A stretch of 64,000 bases of DNA from Fidelibacterota bacterium (GTDB lineage: Bacteria; Pseudomonadota; Alphaproteobacteria; Rhodospirillales; Rhodospirillaceae), in NCBI GenBank assembly GCA_947476275.1, contig CANJPQ010000015.1:1-64000 (forward strand). Direction: 5' to 3'. The position numbers and the translations under genes were made by a program. The notes below the pieces were generated by a model that was given only the letters and a program-made list of their open reading frames with translations, was not told the DNA's origin and searched no databases. Positions 63,420-64,000 of this stretch are shown here, piece by piece (within the stretch, counting starts at the first letter, position 1; every line of letters begins with the position of its first letter).

Positions 63420-64000
<581 letters not shown>

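Overview
The window is GC-rich, gene-dense DNA from a Gram-negative bacterium, most likely an alphaproteobacterium. The evidence is a TonB-dependent receptor, Tat and Sec signal peptides, LPS or polysaccharide export genes, a CarD regulator, an SSS symporter with a DUF485 partner, and a histone H1-like Lys/Ala-rich protein. This placement is inferred from gene content; no rRNA or tRNA gene was found. The left edge cuts the 3' end of an IS3-family transposase and the right edge cuts an agmatine deiminase gene.

Layout. (1) 1-4.3 kb: IS3 remnant, a small exported Asp-rich protein, an ECF-type sigma factor, then an operon of an orphan groEL (no groES, no GGM tail), a 78-aa unknown and a CarD-like regulator. 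(2) 4.4-22.7 kb: a catabolic and uptake island of unknown substrate. It holds two exported alpha/beta-hydrolase-fold proteins whose nucleophile elbow reads GHHTG, a double cupin, a tandem nitrilase-like protein with a dead first domain, a peptide-type solute-binding protein (SBP), a TonB receptor, an IclR regulator, a PQQ quinohaemoprotein dehydrogenase, an exported flavoprotein, a TlpA-like thioredoxin protein, two pseudogenes and a DUF6351 protein. (3) 22.9-27.5 kb: the histone-like protein, an acetate-type symporter with its DUF485 partner, and an operon of a cNMP-binding/thioredoxin-reductase-like fusion with a UBP zinc-finger protein. (4) 27.5-42.2 kb: an eight-gene polysaccharide operon (glycosyltransferases, Wzm/Wzt-type ABC exporter, O-antigen ligase/polymerase-like protein and a 1329-aa methyltransferase/RgpF/RgpF/GT2 fusion), facing a convergent dTDP-L-rhamnose operon rfbCBDA.

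(5) 42.4-46.4 kb: an exported NmrA-like protein, an LLM flavin oxidoreductase with an MFS exporter, and an unknown gene. (6) 46.8-53.1 kb: a tight seven-gene minus-strand operon with short overlaps. In order of transcription it encodes a CDP-alcohol phosphatidyltransferase, an LtaS-like membrane phosphotransferase or sulfatase, a creatininase/ArfB-like amidohydrolase, a RibD-like reductase, an MDR dehydrogenase, a PTPS/QueD-like protein lacking the usual catalytic Cys, and a GT4 glycosyltransferase. This is the best candidate for an undescribed pathway: its enzyme families suggest a GTP-derived pterin or pyrimidine that is glycosylated and possibly attached to a phospho-alcohol. (7) 53.6-58.9 kb: a second module (SBP, flavoprotein, IclR, SBP) that mirrors region 2. 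(8) 58.9-64 kb: small unknowns, an RlmI-type rRNA methyltransferase, a phosphatase-like protein, a TPR/methyltransferase, and an intergenic array of 11-bp tandem repeats.

Regions 2 and 7 look like parts of one physiology: outer-membrane uptake, periplasmic binding and oxidation, and IclR control. Regions 4 and 6 both build surface or secreted glycoconjugates. All product names come from recognising sequence motifs by eye, not from database searches.
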